Shown here: positions 6,580-7,322 of the stretch, piece by piece
How the letters are laid out: every line of letters begins with the position of its first letter
How positions within the stretch are numbered: the first letter of the stretch is position 1
Assembly (NCBI GenBank): GCA_947581665.1
Contig: CANPVI010000077.1
Location: forward strand, 1 to 7,322
Length of the DNA stretch: 7,322 bases
Origin: an uncultured Atopobiaceae bacterium
GTDB lineage: Bacteria; Actinomycetota; Coriobacteriia; Coriobacteriales; Atopobiaceae
Direction of reading: 5' to 3'
The notes under the pieces: generated by a model
What the model was told of the DNA's origin: nothing
The model's database searches: none
What the model saw: the letters and a program-made list of their open reading frames with translations, nothing else
Made by a program: the position numbers and the translations under genes

Positions 6580-6969
6580 CTATTTGCTGGGCATCGCGCC
6601 CACGCCCATGCAGCCGGGCGACCCGTACTTCTCTTGATCCTTGCCTTGGCCGTAGAAGAAGCAACCGCAGCCATTCGCGGCGCCGATGACCGGGCATATG
6701 CAATCGCTCGCGCCACCTGACACGGCCATGAGCTCGTCTTCAGAGAGCTCGTGCTCACTCCTGGCGTCCTCATCGGCGGTGAGGAGATCTTCGGCCTCGA
6801 GGTCGAGGCCATGCGCCCGTGCGAAGGCCGCGAGCGCGTTTGCCATGTTCCTGCGCGAAACCTCTTCGTCCCTGCTGAGCTCTACGATGCCAATGACCTC
6901 GTTGAGCTCGCCTTGCAGATCGATGTCGCTTGAGACCATCTCGTAGAAGCGCATCACCTTTGCGTTCAT
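6580..6969 (-). CDS. Nif11-like leader RiPP precursor with a five-cysteine core
   Basis: The 129-residue peptide begins like Nif11-type leaders: a helical start with VMRFYEMVSSDIDLQGEL (residues 5-22), a second helix with NMANALAAFARAHGLDL (41-57), a very acidic linker (58-80), and ELSEDELMAVSGG ending at Gly85-Gly86. The double glycine is the classic cut site of C39-type peptidases. The predicted core, residues 87-129, is small and glycine-rich with cysteines 90, 92, 101, 103 and 120, that is two CxC pairs eight residues apart and one distal Cys; it ends GVGAMPSK. The ATG at 6969 follows GAAGGGA. It is first in a tight cluster with two SPASM radical SAM genes, which supports a ribosomally made, post-translationally modified peptide. 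The Nif11 leader family is established; the core pattern does not match a class I recognise. No C39 transporter is present, so processing must rely on genes elsewhere. Confidence 0.88.
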   Translation of the reverse strand: MNAKVMRFYEMVSSDIDLQGELNEVIGIVELSRDEEVSRRNMANALAAFARAHGLDLEAEDLLTADEDARSEHELSEDELMAVSGGASDCICPVIGAANGCGCFFYGQGKDQEKYGSPGCMGVGAMPSK

Positions 6970-6993
6970 CGGTCGTCCCTTCGTAGTACCCCT

Positions 6994-7026
6994 AGCGCTG
7001 CCCCCCGATTATCGACGGGGAGCGCT
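6994..7026. promoter_or_regulatory. Inverted repeat covering the likely precursor promoter
   Basis: AGCGCT at 6994-6999 and 7021-7026 flank CCCCG/CGGGG arms, giving an 11-bp stem with a three-base bulge around TCGATAAT. On the minus strand the loop holds GATAAT (7008-7013), a 5 of 6 match to the -10 consensus about 39 bases before the precursor start. No good -35 is seen at 15-18 bases, which would suit an activator-dependent promoter. No T-run follows the stem, so a classical terminator is unlikely. It may be an operator, or a leader hairpin if transcription starts further upstream. Confidence 0.45.
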
Positions 7027-7066
7027 CGTAAAGCCCCCAAAGCTGCGAATGGGGAGAACCTTCACA

Positions 7067-7099
7067 CATTCATGCACCCTCACGCAGCATTCATGCACC
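7067..7099. promoter_or_regulatory. 12-bp direct repeat with 21-bp period, candidate activator site
   Basis: CATTCATGCACC occurs exactly at 7067-7078 and 7088-7099 (minus strand GGTGCATGAATG). The 21-base period is two helical turns, which puts both copies on the same face of the DNA. It lies upstream of the precursor's -10 candidate. Direct repeats with this period are typical of LytTR-type response regulators, among others. No regulator gene is in the window, so the binding protein is unknown. Confidence 0.5.
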
Positions 7100-7130
7100 A
7101 TGGCGTACCTCGCGCTTGCTCTCAAACCCC

Positions 7131-7192
7131 TTGCGCCGTGTGACCGGTTTTCGGTGCATCCAGATGCACCGAAAACCGGTCACACGGCGCAA
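7131..7192. repeat. Perfect long palindrome, 30-bp arms
   Basis: The arms 7131-7160 and 7163-7192 are exact reverse complements, separated by two bases (CA). The left arm begins TTGCGCCGTGTGACCGG and ends CGGTGCATC. Each arm also holds a small internal hairpin (ACCG-GTTTT-CGGT). Neither strand shows a T-run after the stem, so it is not a typical intrinsic terminator. It lies between the tRNA terminator and the RiPP control region. It could be a mobile palindromic (REPIN or MITE-like) element, a transcription barrier, or a structured RNA. Confidence 0.85.
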
Positions 7193-7203
7193 TGAAGAAG
7201 GAC

Positions 7204-7235
7204 GAAGGCCGGGGTCGCATTGACCTCCGGCCTTC
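7204..7235 (-). terminator. Terminator of the tRNA-Pro gene
   Basis: Downstream of the tRNA on the minus strand, GAAGGCCGGAGGTC (7235-7222) pairs with GACCCCGGCCTTC (7216-7204) through a 13-bp stem with one bulged A and an AATGC loop. A pyrimidine-rich, only partly T-rich run (GTCCTTCTTC) follows. It lies about ten bases after the encoded CCA end of the tRNA. Confidence 0.65.
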
Positions 7236-7244
7236 CGTGTTGGC

Positions 7245-7321
<77 letters not shown>

Positions 7322-7322
7322 T

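Noticed and set aside
5242..6720. A 492-codon open frame on the plus strand opposite the first radical SAM gene and precursor
   Set aside because: Same reason: high-GC shadow frame, biased composition, no ribosome site or domain seen.

Overview
The window is GC-rich and densely coded. Its gene mix is a lactose/cellobiose-type PTS IIB protein in a high-GC background, a Nif11-leader peptide with tandem SPASM radical SAM enzymes, and large palindromic repeats. This suggests an anaerobic Coriobacteriia-type actinobacterium (Eggerthellaceae, Atopobiaceae or Coriobacteriaceae); that is inference from gene content and base composition only.

Left part, housekeeping. The first 103 bases are the 5' end of a leftward branched-chain aminotransferase gene (ilvE). 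Bases 104-466 separate it from a rightward threonine aldolase-type PLP enzyme (467-1522). This gap is filled by REP-like repeats: six copies of AGACAGTGGGGAC, the last two forming a long nested palindrome. The aldolase gene converges on a leftward EamA/DMT transporter gene (1519-2493), and the two stop codons overlap in one CTAG. Upstream of the transporter, and overlapping it by 14 bases, is a HAD-superfamily phosphatase gene (2480-3151). A strong intrinsic terminator (3234-3276) divides this pair from the next unit.

Right part, a putative RiPP cassette, all leftward. In transcription order it holds a 129-aa Nif11-like precursor with a double-glycine leader and a 43-residue core with five cysteines (6580-6969), a first SPASM radical SAM enzyme (5140-6564), a second paralogous one (3731-5131), and, after a 128-base gap, a solitary PTS IIB protein (3297-3602) that ends at the terminator. 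The 15-base and 8-base gaps between the first three genes point to one transcript. The likely logic is that the leader recruits both enzymes, they modify the Cys-rich core, and an unlinked peptidase/transporter cuts after Gly-Gly. No transporter, protease or regulator gene is in the window.

Upstream of the precursor are a GATAAT -10 candidate inside a long inverted repeat, a 12-bp direct repeat with 21-bp period that looks like an operator, and a perfect 30-bp-arm palindrome of unknown role. The window ends with a complete leftward tRNA-Pro(CGG) gene and its terminator. Nothing here was searched against databases; family calls rest on motifs read by eye.
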